Source of the DNA: Treponema vincentii
Lineage (GTDB): Bacteria; Spirochaetota; Spirochaetia; Treponematales; Treponemataceae
Assembly: GCF_010365865.1 (NCBI RefSeq)
Contig: NZ_CP048020.1
Coordinates: 558,001 to 622,000, forward strand
DNA length: 64,000 nucleotides
Reading direction: 5' to 3'
A model generated the notes under the pieces. The model was not told the DNA's origin and did not search any database. It saw nothing but the letters and a program-made list of their open reading frames with translations. A program made the position numbers and the translations under genes. Shown in pieces: positions 52,156 through 61,785 of this stretch. The first letter of the stretch is position 1, and each line of letters opens with the position of its first letter.

Positions 52156-53241
52156 ATGACTATGCACATTCTTACAATTATTGGCGCTCGTCCGCAATTT
52201 ATCAAAGCGGCTGTATTAAGCCGCTATATTAGGAACAATCCGCAACTTGGTGTAAAAGAGACAATCGTTCATACCGGTCAGCATTATGATCAAAATATGA
52301 GCGATATATTTTTTACTGAAATGGATATTCCTCAGCCACATTATAATTTACATATCGGTTCCGGTTCTCATGGTAAAATGACCGGTCTAATGCTCGAAAA
52401 GATTGAGGCATTACTGTTAGAACTCAAGCCTGATGCAGTGCTTGTCTATGGTGATACTAATTCTACGTTAGCTGGAGCTTTAGCTGCGAGTAAGTTGCAT
52501 ATTCCGGTGGCGCATGTGGAAGCTGGTTTGCGTTCCTATATGATGGTAATGCCGGAAGAACAAAACCGTAGACTTACTGATCATCTTTCAACATGGCTTT
52601 TTTGCCCGACAGATACAGCGATAGATAACCTTAAGAAGGAAGGAATTATTTCTACGGGTGGTTTACCGTCTGCGGATAATAAGACTGTGTGCAAAACGGG
52701 TGATATTATGTATGATGCCTCGCTTTATTACCGGCAAAAAAATATTCCATTACAAATACCGAGTAATTTTATCTTGTTAACCATTCATAGGGCAGAAAAT
52801 ACTGATGATCCGGTTCGCTTAAAAAGTATTGTAAATGCAGTTAATTCACTATCAGAAAGCAAGTTTCTTTTCCCTGTGCATCCTCGCACAAAAAAAATAT
52901 TAACAGAACATGGGTTGGATTTTGGAAAACATGTTACACTTATCGACCCGGTCGGTTATTTGGAAATGCTTAAATATGAAGAAGCGTGTGTTGCCGTGCT
53001 TACGGATTCAGGCGGTGTTCAAAAAGAAGCTTTTTTCTTCCAAAAGCCTTGTATCACTATGCGTGACACTACCGAATGGGTTGAACTTGTCTCTTCCGGC
53101 TGGAATACACTCACGGGCGCTGATACTGGAAAAATCATATCAGCTATTGGGAATATTCATACTCCAGAGAATTATCCTCAGCTTTATGGTGATGGGCATA
53201 CGGCAGAAAAGATTATGAAGGTTTTACTATGTCAATACTGA
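52156..53241 (+). CDS. wbpI: UDP-GlcNAc(3NAc)A 2-epimerase, WbpI-like
   Basis: 361 aa (a second ATG lies at 52162). GARPQFIKAAVLSRY, VYGDTNSTLAG, HVEAGLRSYMMVMPEEQNRR and TDSGGVQKEAFFF are the blocks of the non-hydrolysing UDP-GlcNAc 2-epimerase fold. In Pseudomonas WbpI converts UDP-GlcNAc(3NAc)A to the manno form; WecB is the plain 2-epimerase. With WbpB/D/E nearby, WbpI is favoured. Confidence 0.9.
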   Translation: MTMHILTIIGARPQFIKAAVLSRYIRNNPQLGVKETIVHTGQHYDQNMSDIFFTEMDIPQPHYNLHIGSGSHGKMTGLMLEKIEALLLELKPDAVLVYGDTNSTLAGALAASKLHIPVAHVEAGLRSYMMVMPEEQNRRLTDHLSTWLFCPTDTAIDNLKKEGIISTGGLPSADNKTVCKTGDIMYDASLYYRQKNIPLQIPSNFILLTIHRAENTDDPVRLKSIVNAVNSLSESKFLFPVHPRTKKILTEHGLDFGKHVTLIDPVGYLEMLKYEEACVAVLTDSGGVQKEAFFFQKPCITMRDTTEWVELVSSGWNTLTGADTGKIISAIGNIHTPENYPQLYGDGHTAEKIMKVLLCQY

Positions 53242-53280
53242 TATATAAAAAGAATACGATAGACTATAGGAGATTTAATT

Positions 53281-54603
53281 ATGCCAAACTTTGACGTAAT
53301 CATAGAGAAAATTGAGAGTAATACCGAAGTTATTGGTGTTATCGGTTTGGGGTATGTTGGATTGCCGCTTGCCGTGTCTTTTGCAAAAAAGGATGTACAA
53401 GTCTTGGGTTTTGAGAAAAGCTCTAAAAAAGTAGAATTGGTGAATACCGGAAAAAACTATATCAGTGATATAAAAGATGAAGATTTAATCCGTGTAGTAA
53501 AAGAAACAACAAAGCTTTCTGCAACAACTGATTTTTCTCGAATTAAAGAATGCGATGCGGTCATTATCTGCGTTCCGACACCGCTTGATCATTTTAAGAA
53601 ACCTGATATGAAGTTTATCGAACAATCTTGTATAGATATTGGAAAAAATATGAAAGCAGGTACTTTTATTTCGCTTGAGAGTACTACCTATCCGACAACC
53701 ACCGAAGATTTTATGAAGCCAATTATCGAAAAAGAATCAGGCTTAAAAGAAGGTATAGATTTTTGGCTTTGTTTTAGTCCCGAACGGGTTGATCCGGGAA
53801 ATAAAGATTATAAGACTGATAATACGCCGAAAGTAGTTGGTGCTTTAGGCGAAGATGCTCAGAAAATTGCAATTGCTCTCTACAGCAAGGCGATTCAGCA
53901 TCTCTATCCTGTCTCAAGTCCCCGCGTGGCGGAAATGGTTAAAATACTTGAAAATACCTATCGGCTTATCAATATTTCACTTATCAATGAACTAGCTCTT
54001 TTAGCGGGTAAAATGGATATTAATATTTGGGAAGTGATAGACGCTGCAAAATCGAAACCCTACGGTTTTCAGGCCTTTTATCCCGGTCCCGGTATCGGCG
54101 GACACTGTATCCCGCTTGATCCGTTCTATCTTGAGCATATTGCAAAAGGCTTTAATTTCGATTTAACAATGATAAATACTGCCGGCAATATCAACAATCA
54201 GATGCCGCATAAAATGATGAATAAGATTATGTATGCGCTTAATCGCAAGCAAAAAGCAATGAATGGTGCAACAATTCTATTCCTTGGTGTCGCATATAAG
54301 CCGGATATTGATGACCCGCGTGAAAGCCCTGCCTTACTTGTTATGGAAGAATGTGCTAAAAAAAGAGCAAATGTCCTGTATCATGATCCGTATATCCCTG
54401 AATGTATTGACGATCACGGAAAAAAATGGGTCGGTACGGATTTAACTGATGTCCTATTATCTAAAGCAGATTGCGTTGTATTTACAACCAATCATTCATG
54501 TTTTGATATTGAGCATATTGTAGCAAAATCGAGCTTAGTGGTGGATTTACGCAATGCAGTAAAAAGTGTCCACATTGAAGATGGGAAGGTTTTTAAACTG
54601 TAA
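53281..54603 (+). CDS. wbpA: UDP-N-acetylglucosamine 6-dehydrogenase, WbpA-like
   Basis: 440 aa. NAD motif VIGLGYVGLPLAVSFAKK, CVPTPLD, the catalytic Cys276 in GPGIGGHCIPLDPFY, and FLGVAYKPDIDDPRESPA in the third domain. It oxidises C6 of UDP-GlcNAc twice, the first step of the pathway. AGGAG lies before the ATG. Its stop overlaps the next start (TAATG). The UDP-GlcNAc assignment follows from context; the same fold also takes UDP-ManNAc or UDP-Glc. Confidence 0.92.
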   Translation: MPNFDVIIEKIESNTEVIGVIGLGYVGLPLAVSFAKKDVQVLGFEKSSKKVELVNTGKNYISDIKDEDLIRVVKETTKLSATTDFSRIKECDAVIICVPTPLDHFKKPDMKFIEQSCIDIGKNMKAGTFISLESTTYPTTTEDFMKPIIEKESGLKEGIDFWLCFSPERVDPGNKDYKTDNTPKVVGALGEDAQKIAIALYSKAIQHLYPVSSPRVAEMVKILENTYRLINISLINELALLAGKMDINIWEVIDAAKSKPYGFQAFYPGPGIGGHCIPLDPFYLEHIAKGFNFDLTMINTAGNINNQMPHKMMNKIMYALNRKQKAMNGATILFLGVAYKPDIDDPRESPALLVMEECAKKRANVLYHDPYIPECIDDHGKKWVGTDLTDVLLSKADCVVFTTNHSCFDIEHIVAKSSLVVDLRNAVKSVHIEDGKVFKL

Positions 54604-55901
54604 TGAGAAGTGATGTTGACAAGCCTGTAATGATTATTGTTTCGACTCTATTTTTTAATCGTATTGGGAATCAATCTTTATTAGAGACAGTGAAACAGTA
54701 TATTAAAAAATATCATATTGTATTTATTACATCTGCCTCAAAACACAATAATTATTATATGGACGTAAAAAAAGCATTGGATATATTTGGTACAGATATA
54801 ACTTTTCTCCATGTTTATCAGATACTACCTGCTGTAATAAAATTTCTGCTCGTACCATTTGTTAAAAAACAAAAGAATAAACAAGCGTCTGGAAATTTTG
54901 TCAACACTACTTATGGTAAATTGAATATACTTTCTTCAAATCTTGCAGCAGTATTCTTATATCGGAAATTACTTTATGCAATTAAAAAATTCAATCCTTC
55001 GGTTATTTGTGCTTATGAAGTTTTTGCAGTGAAACCTGTTTTAAAAGTAAAAAGGAGGTGTAAGCAAAAGAATATTAAATATTTAGCAAAATTCCAAGGA
55101 ACAGTATTAGGGTTCGATTATCACAAAGTTAGTGATTCTGTTATTTACAAGCGTTATAGTACTGATATTGAAGCATTTAAATTATGTAATCAATTTGATT
55201 TGTGTTCGATTACCAATGATGGGACAAATGGTGATAAAGTTTTAGCCTATTTTGGGGTTGATAGAGATAAAATTTTGTATGAACCAAATGGTATTTCGCA
55301 CTACATTCAAGATATTAAACCGAATATCCGTATAGATAATACATTTGATAGTGTTGAGACGATTAATCTTTTTACACTGTCACGTCTTATTGGATGGAAA
55401 CGGATATATCTATCCATCGAAGTAATGCATAAGCTAGTTAATATTTTAAAATGTCATCGTTATGCTTTGCATATTTATGGTCATGGTTCCGACTCTGAAA
55501 TTAAAGCTTTGCAGGGTTTGATAGAAAAATATCGATTGTCCGCCTATGTACATCTTTATGGAGCTGTTGAGCATGATGACTTGATTGATGTATATAATCA
55601 AAATCATATCATGGTGTCGCTCTATAAATATACAAATGTTACTAATCCGGTATTTGAAGCGTTGTATCTTAATAAGCCTGTAATAACCCTTCATGATGAT
55701 AATCTTGACGCTATTTTGAAAAATATAGAGACAGATCGGATATTCCTTTTTAATGATGATGGAGAGGCTTGTATTACGGATACCATATCTACTTTTTTGC
55801 ATACACAGCATTTTCAATTTTTGAGAGAAAATAATAACGTTTCTGATGTTTTTGATTGGAAAGCAAGAATTGATAATGAATTAACTAAAATACAGGAATA
55901 A
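54603..55901 (+). CDS. Glycosyltransferase (GT-B fold, family 4-like)
   Basis: 432 aa. The C-terminal Rossmann domain has SRLIGWKRIYLSIEVMHKL, LHIYGHGSDSEIKALQGLI, VHLYGAVEHDDLIDVY and NPVFEALYLNKPVITLHDDN, with the E-x7-E region of GT4 only partly kept (FEALYLN). It probably adds a sugar from a nucleotide donor to the lipid-linked repeat. Translationally coupled to wbpA. Acceptor and donor cannot be read. Confidence 0.82.
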   Translation: MRSDVDKPVMIIVSTLFFNRIGNQSLLETVKQYIKKYHIVFITSASKHNNYYMDVKKALDIFGTDITFLHVYQILPAVIKFLLVPFVKKQKNKQASGNFVNTTYGKLNILSSNLAAVFLYRKLLYAIKKFNPSVICAYEVFAVKPVLKVKRRCKQKNIKYLAKFQGTVLGFDYHKVSDSVIYKRYSTDIEAFKLCNQFDLCSITNDGTNGDKVLAYFGVDRDKILYEPNGISHYIQDIKPNIRIDNTFDSVETINLFTLSRLIGWKRIYLSIEVMHKLVNILKCHRYALHIYGHGSDSEIKALQGLIEKYRLSAYVHLYGAVEHDDLIDVYNQNHIMVSLYKYTNVTNPVFEALYLNKPVITLHDDNLDAILKNIETDRIFLFNDDGEACITDTISTFLHTQHFQFLRENNNVSDVFDWKARIDNELTKIQE

Positions 55902-55909
55902 GTCTTTTT

Positions 55910-56941
55910 ATGATATTCTATCTACAGTTTTTATTTATTATCACAATATTATATTTAGCTGCAACCACTAATAGAATGCTGGATCTTGTTGGATGGTATA
56001 TCCTGGGAATTTTTATTATCTTTTTGGCTTGTTTTCGTTATAATATTGGTACTGATTATCTTAATTATTTATCTATTTATTCGAGTCTGCAGGACGGATA
56101 TTCCAATTATAATATAGAGATTGGGTATAAGTATATCAATCTCTTATTTGTTCATTTAAAATTACCTTATGCGTTTAGTGTTTTCTTTTTTGCCTTTTTT
56201 ACAAATGTATTTATGTTGTTTTTTATAAAGAAACATAGTATAGATCCAATGCTTTCTCTCGTTTTGTATATACTATTGAATTATTATTTCATAACCTATA
56301 ATGTCGTTCGTCAAATTATGGCGATTTCTATTTTTTTATTAGGCGTAGATTACATTTTTCAGAAGAAGTATTTAAAGTTTATAGCAATAACATTATTTGC
56401 TTCTTTGTTTCACTATACAATGCTGCTAGGGCTTATATATCCGTTTTTGAAGAACATTAAACTAAGATCGCTTATATGTATTTGGGGCATTTTACTGCCA
56501 TTTATTATTTTCCCTGTTCAGACAGTGATTATGAAGGTAGTACCGAATTCTTTTTATTATGCACACTATTTTGATTCGCAGTTTTTTATGAAATCTTCTC
56601 AACTTTCTATGCTTAAACTGATACTGCCTAATATTCTTGTAATCGTTTCCTTTATTTATTCAAAATACTTTAATGGACAGTATGAGAGATTCTGGCTAAA
56701 ACTATTTGTCTTTTCAATTAGTATAGCAAATCTAGCTAATGGAACTAATGTTTTGATGCGATTGAACTATGGATTTCAAATTAGTGAAATTATTTTTTAT
56801 CCTCTCTTTATATCAAAAATTGCAAAATCGGAAAAGAAATGTATTTGCATTTTATTGGTTGCCTATGCTATGCTTTTTTATATTGGTACAGTTGTCATCC
56901 GGGGTGCTCATGGTGTTATACCGTATCAATTGTTATTCTGA
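55910..56941 (+). CDS. wzy: EpsG/Wzy-like polysaccharide polymerase
   Basis: 343 aa, about ten membrane helices. FRYNIGTDYLNYLSIYS and NYYFITYNVVRQIMAISIFL, with later FASLFHYTMLLGL, match the EpsG family. It would polymerise flipped repeat units in the periplasm. With Wzx and Wzz-like genes in the same locus this makes a Wzx/Wzy-type system. Confidence 0.88.
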   Translation: MIFYLQFLFIITILYLAATTNRMLDLVGWYILGIFIIFLACFRYNIGTDYLNYLSIYSSLQDGYSNYNIEIGYKYINLLFVHLKLPYAFSVFFFAFFTNVFMLFFIKKHSIDPMLSLVLYILLNYYFITYNVVRQIMAISIFLLGVDYIFQKKYLKFIAITLFASLFHYTMLLGLIYPFLKNIKLRSLICIWGILLPFIIFPVQTVIMKVVPNSFYYAHYFDSQFFMKSSQLSMLKLILPNILVIVSFIYSKYFNGQYERFWLKLFVFSISIANLANGTNVLMRLNYGFQISEIIFYPLFISKIAKSEKKCICILLVAYAMLFYIGTVVIRGAHGVIPYQLLF

Positions 56942-56957
56942 TATATGGAAATAGTAT

Positions 56958-57938
56958 ATGAACGAAATTTTATTATCAATTATTATTCCGGCATATAATA
57001 GCGGGCGTTTTTTGCCTGCAACGCTGTCAATGCTTGTACAGCAAGGTCTTGATGATTGTGAAGTTATTATCATAAATGACGGTTCTATTGATTCCACTGA
57101 ATCTATTTGTCGTGATTTCTCAAACCGTTGTTCAGAAATACGTTTCGTTTCACAAGAAAATCAAGGGGTTTCTGCTGCGCGAAATAGGGGTATAGAAGAA
57201 TCACATGGTCGTTATTTATATTTTTTTGATTCTGATGACAGTCTTACTGATGGTAGCTTAGATTTTTTTCGTAGTATCTTGAGTCGACATGATGATAATA
57301 CAACGCCAGAGCTCTTTGTGTTCAGTTATGAACTGCATAGACTTGATGGAGTTGTCAAGCATCTTTTTTCCAATAAACTGCATAAAACAAAAATATATGA
57401 CGATACAATTAAAAAATATTTTTTTGCAAAGAAAATACCATGGCACATCTGTAGTTGTGTTTTTGATAGAAACTTTATCGTAGATAATAATATTCTCTTT
57501 CCCAATGGCATTAAAATTGGAGAGGATATTGTCTTTATGATACAAGCAATTACTGCCGCAAAGTGTTTGTATTATCATAATCGCTTGTGCTTTATCTATC
57601 AAATACGGGCTGACTCTGTGATGCAGGGCTATAAAAGTTATAGTATGGATAGAATGAAGTCATTTGAAATTGTACGGGATGCTATTTTAAAAAATTCCAC
57701 AGCTTATGCTACGGTTAAAAAAGAAGTAAATTTTTTTATTGCAAATTTATATCTAGCTAATTTAGTTGCGTATATCAAAGCTGATGTTAAAGATAGAAAG
57801 ATAAATAGTATTTTCATGCAAAATAAATGTTTTTTGTATAAAAGATTGTCGGGAAGATTTATCAATTATGGAGCGCTCTGTATTGCTCGATGCATTCCGC
57901 TTCGAATAGTTTTTGCAATTTTGAAATATTCTGTGTAG
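56958..57938 (+). CDS. Glycosyltransferase family 2
   Basis: 326 aa. GT-A start LLSIIIPAYNSGRFLPATLS, IINDGSIDSTE, ARNRGIEESHGRYLYFFDSD (the D-x-D in FDSDDS) and GEDIVFMIQAITAA later. A nucleotide-sugar glycosyltransferase of the inner-membrane cytoplasmic face. The C-terminus (RFINYGALCIARCIPLRIVF) is amphipathic and may bind membrane. Confidence 0.9.
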   Translation: MNEILLSIIIPAYNSGRFLPATLSMLVQQGLDDCEVIIINDGSIDSTESICRDFSNRCSEIRFVSQENQGVSAARNRGIEESHGRYLYFFDSDDSLTDGSLDFFRSILSRHDDNTTPELFVFSYELHRLDGVVKHLFSNKLHKTKIYDDTIKKYFFAKKIPWHICSCVFDRNFIVDNNILFPNGIKIGEDIVFMIQAITAAKCLYYHNRLCFIYQIRADSVMQGYKSYSMDRMKSFEIVRDAILKNSTAYATVKKEVNFFIANLYLANLVAYIKADVKDRKINSIFMQNKCFLYKRLSGRFINYGALCIARCIPLRIVFAILKYSV

Positions 57939-57961
57939 AGTAAGTAAGGTGGAATGTATAG

Positions 57962-59047
57962 ATGAGAATATTGCATATTATAACGAATACGGAATTGGGA
58001 GGCGCGCAATCCGTTTGTATTTTTTTAGCAAATGCAGCAGCTCAAGAACAAAATACCGTTGCTGTAGCTAGTATGCCTGGTGGATATTTATGGGATCAAT
58101 TACATCCTGATATTATCCGTTACCCGGTAAAAACAATGGTGAAGCCGATTAGCCTCTTTCCAGACATACGCTGTTATTTTGAATTAAAAAAAATTATTAG
58201 ATGTTTTAGACCTGATATTATTCATTTGCATTCTAGCAAAGCGGGCGCATTAGGTCGTATTGCTGGAATAAAATATAAAGATCGTATTGTCTATACTGTT
58301 CACGGGTTTGACTCTATTCGTCTTCGTCATAGAGTGTTTTTACCATTAGAGCGGCTATTACAGCGGTATTGCGCAGCAATTGTTGCTGTTTCATGTTATG
58401 ATGAAATGAATTTAAAGAAGGAAAAAATATATACTAATGTTTTGACTATTCATAACGGGGTACAGTCGCCTAAAACAGCTGTTTTAAGACCATTTGATAA
58501 TAGTGGATATAAAAAAGTTATTATGACGGTTGCTCGTATTTCGCCGCAGAAACGATTTGACGGGTTTCTTACAGTGGCATCTCATCATGAAATGCAAGAT
58601 TTTTTATTTGTGTGGGTCGGCGGCGCGGCAGGAAAAACACTGGATGACCTGCAACAAGAGTATACTATTCCCCCAAACGTGTTACTGTTGGGTGATTATC
58701 CTGATGCAAGCTCGCTTTTAGTGTATTGTGATTTATTCATTTTGCTGACGAATTATGAAGGTTTACCGATGACTATACTTGAAGCCATGGCTCAAGGAAA
58801 AGTTGTTGTTGCCTCTGCTGTAGGCGGGATTCCAGAACTTGTAGATGATTCGAATGGAATGTTGGTGAAAAACGATGAAGATGCTGTTATGGCAATACAT
58901 CAGTTATTAGCTGATGAAGAGAAATTAAAGCAGATGGAACAGATATCAGTTTATAAATATCTTAATTATTTTACCTTTGAGACTATGTATCATAAATACG
59001 CTGAGTTATATAAAACAATTTTTAACCTAACAAGGGAAGAAGAATGA
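57962..59047 (+). CDS. Glycosyltransferase family 4
   Basis: 361 aa. GGAQSVCIFLANAAAQE at the start, HLHSSKAGALGRIAG, VHGFDSIRLRHRVF, then TVARISPQKRFDGFLTVA and NYEGLPMTILEAMAQGKVVV with the E-x7-E of GT4, followed by VGGIPELVDDSNGMLV. Likely acts on the lipid-linked repeat; often in such loci it is a priming-step or second transferase. Overlaps the epimerase gene by 4 bp. Confidence 0.92.
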   Translation: MRILHIITNTELGGAQSVCIFLANAAAQEQNTVAVASMPGGYLWDQLHPDIIRYPVKTMVKPISLFPDIRCYFELKKIIRCFRPDIIHLHSSKAGALGRIAGIKYKDRIVYTVHGFDSIRLRHRVFLPLERLLQRYCAAIVAVSCYDEMNLKKEKIYTNVLTIHNGVQSPKTAVLRPFDNSGYKKVIMTVARISPQKRFDGFLTVASHHEMQDFLFVWVGGAAGKTLDDLQQEYTIPPNVLLLGDYPDASSLLVYCDLFILLTNYEGLPMTILEAMAQGKVVVASAVGGIPELVDDSNGMLVKNDEDAVMAIHQLLADEEKLKQMEQISVYKYLNYFTFETMYHKYAELYKTIFNLTREEE

Positions 59048-60033
59048 CTATTGCAATAATAGGCGGTTCCGGATTTATCGGAACAAGATTGACTCGACGG
59101 CTCTTAGCTGCCGGACATACTGTTAAAATACTTGATAAGCAGGATAGTAAGTATTATCATGAATTACGGGCTTTTGCTGATGTTAGAGATATTGATTCTC
59201 TACAGAAAGGTTTAAGTTCGAATATCGAGTGTGTTATCAACTTAGCTGCTGAGCATCGTGATGATGTTGAACCTAAGAGCCTCTATGATGAGGTGAATGT
59301 TAACGGTGCCGAAAATGTATGTAAAGTATGTTCGGAATACAGCATAAAAAAAATTATTTTTACAAGCTCTGTTGCTGTTTATGGCTTTGCTCCTTTAAAT
59401 ACGAACGAGACGGGGGCAATAAACTATTTTAATGATTACGGAAGAACAAAATGGTTTGCAGAGGGAAAGTATCGTGCTTGGCTGAATTCCAATACGAATA
59501 ACTCACTTACAATTATTCGCCCTACTGTTGTTTTTGGCGAACAGAACAGAGGCAATGTGTATAATCTTCTAAGACAAATTAGTTCCGGATTTTTTCCTTT
59601 TATCGGTGATGGAAAAAACAGAAAGTCTATGGCGTATGTTGAAAACATTGCCGCTTTTATTGAATTTTCTCTTAATAATACTTCTGGGGAGCACTTATTT
59701 AACTATATAGATAAGCCGGACTTTGATATGAATACTCTTACCAAAGAGGTGTATGCTATACTTGGAAAACCGCATCATAAAATTTTTCATTGGCCGTATT
59801 GGTTGGGGTATTTTGGAGGTCTTTGTTTTGATCTTCTTGCCAAAATAACTGGAAAAAAATTAGCTATCAGCTCTATTAGGGTAAAAAAATTTTGCGCAAA
59901 CACCCTTTTTGATTCAATTAATACTCAAAAGACTAGTTTTAGGCCTCCTGTTTCATTGAAAGATGGTTTATATAATACGGTTAAATACGAATTTATTGAT
60001 AAGGTTCAAGGGCATAATTTTTATAGTGAATAA
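59044..60033 (+). CDS. NAD-dependent nucleotide-sugar epimerase/dehydratase
   Basis: 329 aa. GGSGFIGTRLTRRLLAAGH binds NAD; SSVAVYG (Ser), then YFNDYGRTKWFAEG with the YxxxK pair; VVFGEQNRGNVYNLL follows. SDR extended family, often paired with a sugar-phosphate transferase for QuiNAc or FucNAc synthesis. No undecaprenyl-phosphate glycosyl-1-phosphate transferase is seen here, so the initiating enzyme must lie elsewhere. Confidence 0.88.
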   Translation: MTIAIIGGSGFIGTRLTRRLLAAGHTVKILDKQDSKYYHELRAFADVRDIDSLQKGLSSNIECVINLAAEHRDDVEPKSLYDEVNVNGAENVCKVCSEYSIKKIIFTSSVAVYGFAPLNTNETGAINYFNDYGRTKWFAEGKYRAWLNSNTNNSLTIIRPTVVFGEQNRGNVYNLLRQISSGFFPFIGDGKNRKSMAYVENIAAFIEFSLNNTSGEHLFNYIDKPDFDMNTLTKEVYAILGKPHHKIFHWPYWLGYFGGLCFDLLAKITGKKLAISSIRVKKFCANTLFDSINTQKTSFRPPVSLKDGLYNTVKYEFIDKVQGHNFYSE

Positions 60034-60235
60034 TACCTATAATTTTATACAGAACAACCGCTCAAAATCTTTTGAGATGCAATAATGTTACGAGGTACCT
60101 AATAGTTTTGTTTATAGGATCTTAAAGAAATGCGTACAAGTGAAATTGTAGTATAGGATGCATATATCTACAATGGCTTGAGTCTGTCAAAGAAGTTGAT
60201 GTTACCGCTAAAACATCTTAAAGGAGGTGTTCTAA
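60034..60235. other. Non-coding gap before the rmlB remnant
   Basis: No gene seen. A strong AAAGGAGGTG (60220-60229) at its end serves the broken rmlB start. Confidence 0.4.
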
Positions 60236-60511
60236 ATGCGCCGTTTAAAAAATATTCTTATCACAGGCGATGCCGGCTTTATTGGGTCTAATTTTATCTG
60301 TACCTTATTAAAAAGACCAGATTAAAAAAACCGGCGCTATGTTATTGATTGTACAAAGCTTAAAACGCAGCTGGGCTGGAAGCGTGTGTTTGATTTTGAA
60401 ACAGGTCTTGCACATACTGTTGACTGGTATTTACAAAATAAAGATTGGATTGAGAATGTCCGTTCCGGTGAATACCGAAAGTGGATTGAAAAAAACTACA
60501 GCAGACGTTGA
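60236..60511 (+). pseudogene. rmlB: dTDP-glucose 4,6-dehydratase with a large internal deletion
   Basis: Starts well (strong site, then MRRLKNILITGDAGFIGSNF, with GD in place of the usual GG) for 29 residues, then meets a stop at 60323. From ~60340 another frame gives the authentic C-terminus: RRYVIDCTKLKTQLGWK, then FETGLAHTVDWYLQNKDWIE and EYRKWIEKNY to TGA at 60509. About 240 central residues, including the active-site YxxxK, are missing. The gene once made dTDP-4-keto-6-deoxyglucose for a rhamnose or related sugar and was lost by deletion. Confidence 0.85.
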
Positions 60512-60554
60512 TAGCATGATTATGTTATACTTGCAAAAATGAGAGGGTATATTT

Positions 60555-61550
60555 ATGAATGATGAAAATAATGTTGTCGATGAAATATCTTTGCTGGATT
60601 TAATTTCCGTATTGTGGCGGTGGAAATGGCTTATTGTCGGAGTAACCGGTTTGATATCGGTGGCTGTGTTTGCTTATGTTTTTATCGGTAAAAAAATGGC
60701 GCCTGAAAAATCATATATGCCGGATCTATATACCAGCACGGCTTTTATACGGGTACAGATCGATGCCGGCGCTGCGAGTGATGCCTTGGTGTCAATGCTG
60801 CGGCAAAGTAATCCCAGTAATCTAGCTGAATTGGCCGGCAGTGGAATAGTACTTTATATTGCAGGGAGTAATTTATTTCTTGATACTGTTGCCGATGAAT
60901 TGCATATCGCCGAAAAATATGGGATTAAAAATTCTGTCAAAACAGAGACAAGGAATATAGTAAAGGGTCTGTTTAAGGTAAAGATGGACGAAAAAAGCGG
61001 AATATTTTCAGTAACCGCTACGCATATTGATCCTAAGTTTACGCAAAAAGCCGTATCGGTCGCTGTCGATTATTACGAAAAGTGTTTTGCGGAGCTCGGT
61101 TTGAATAAGAAGGCTCGAGAAAAAGAAAATTTGGAAAAAAGTTTGGAACAATCCTTTAATGAAATAAAACGCTTGGAGCAGGAAGTTGATAATTTGGAAA
61201 ATAAAAAATCTCGTTCAGGTGGGGGAGAGAACGTTGTGCCTGCGATAAAGCAAATTAAACGTGAAATTGCTATCCAAGAACAGGTTTACGAACAGTTAAA
61301 AGTACAATATGAACTCTTAAAAGTAATAATTGCAAGCGAAAATCCCGCATTTCAAATACTGGCTATGCCGGAAATACCCGAAAGAAAATCAAATCCGCCG
61401 CGGACAAAAATATATATCATTGCTTTTGTCGCAGGATTGTTCTTTTCAATCTTTCTGGCATTTCTCTTAAACGCGCTACAAGAAATATGGAGAGATCCTT
61501 CAGTTCGCGCAAAATTTTTATCAAAAAAAGAAAAGCACCGCGAGTCATAA
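60555..61550 (+). CDS. wzz: Wzz-type chain-length/co-polymerase protein
   Basis: 331 aa. N-terminal ISLLDLISVLWRWKWLIVGV leads into TM1 (~25-48), a periplasmic domain with a coiled coil (~175-245, LEKSLEQSFNEIKRLEQEVD), and TM2 near 290-312 preceded by PEIPERKSNPPRTKIY, the Pro-rich motif of PCP proteins. It sets the length of the Wzy product. GAGAGGG precedes the ATG. No kinase domain, so PCP-1-like. Confidence 0.9.
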   Translation: MNDENNVVDEISLLDLISVLWRWKWLIVGVTGLISVAVFAYVFIGKKMAPEKSYMPDLYTSTAFIRVQIDAGAASDALVSMLRQSNPSNLAELAGSGIVLYIAGSNLFLDTVADELHIAEKYGIKNSVKTETRNIVKGLFKVKMDEKSGIFSVTATHIDPKFTQKAVSVAVDYYEKCFAELGLNKKAREKENLEKSLEQSFNEIKRLEQEVDNLENKKSRSGGGENVVPAIKQIKREIAIQEQVYEQLKVQYELLKVIIASENPAFQILAMPEIPERKSNPPRTKIYIIAFVAGLFFSIFLAFLLNALQEIWRDPSVRAKFLSKKEKHRES

Positions 61551-61785
61551 ATTTGTTTTATCTTTTTTGCGGTCGCCACGCCTTTGTTATTCGTAGCTTC
61601 AAATTCTGATGTAGAAGCTATAACCGCTTATCGTTCCTGGAATAGAACAGAGTGTAATGCGGAACGGCGTGGCAATACGCTCCGACGCATATCCGTATAT
61701 GCCTTGTCGTAAATTTGACTTTTATATTGCGATAGCCGTTATCCCTCCTCTTTAAAAATCCCACAAAATAGTATATGCTTTCTTC

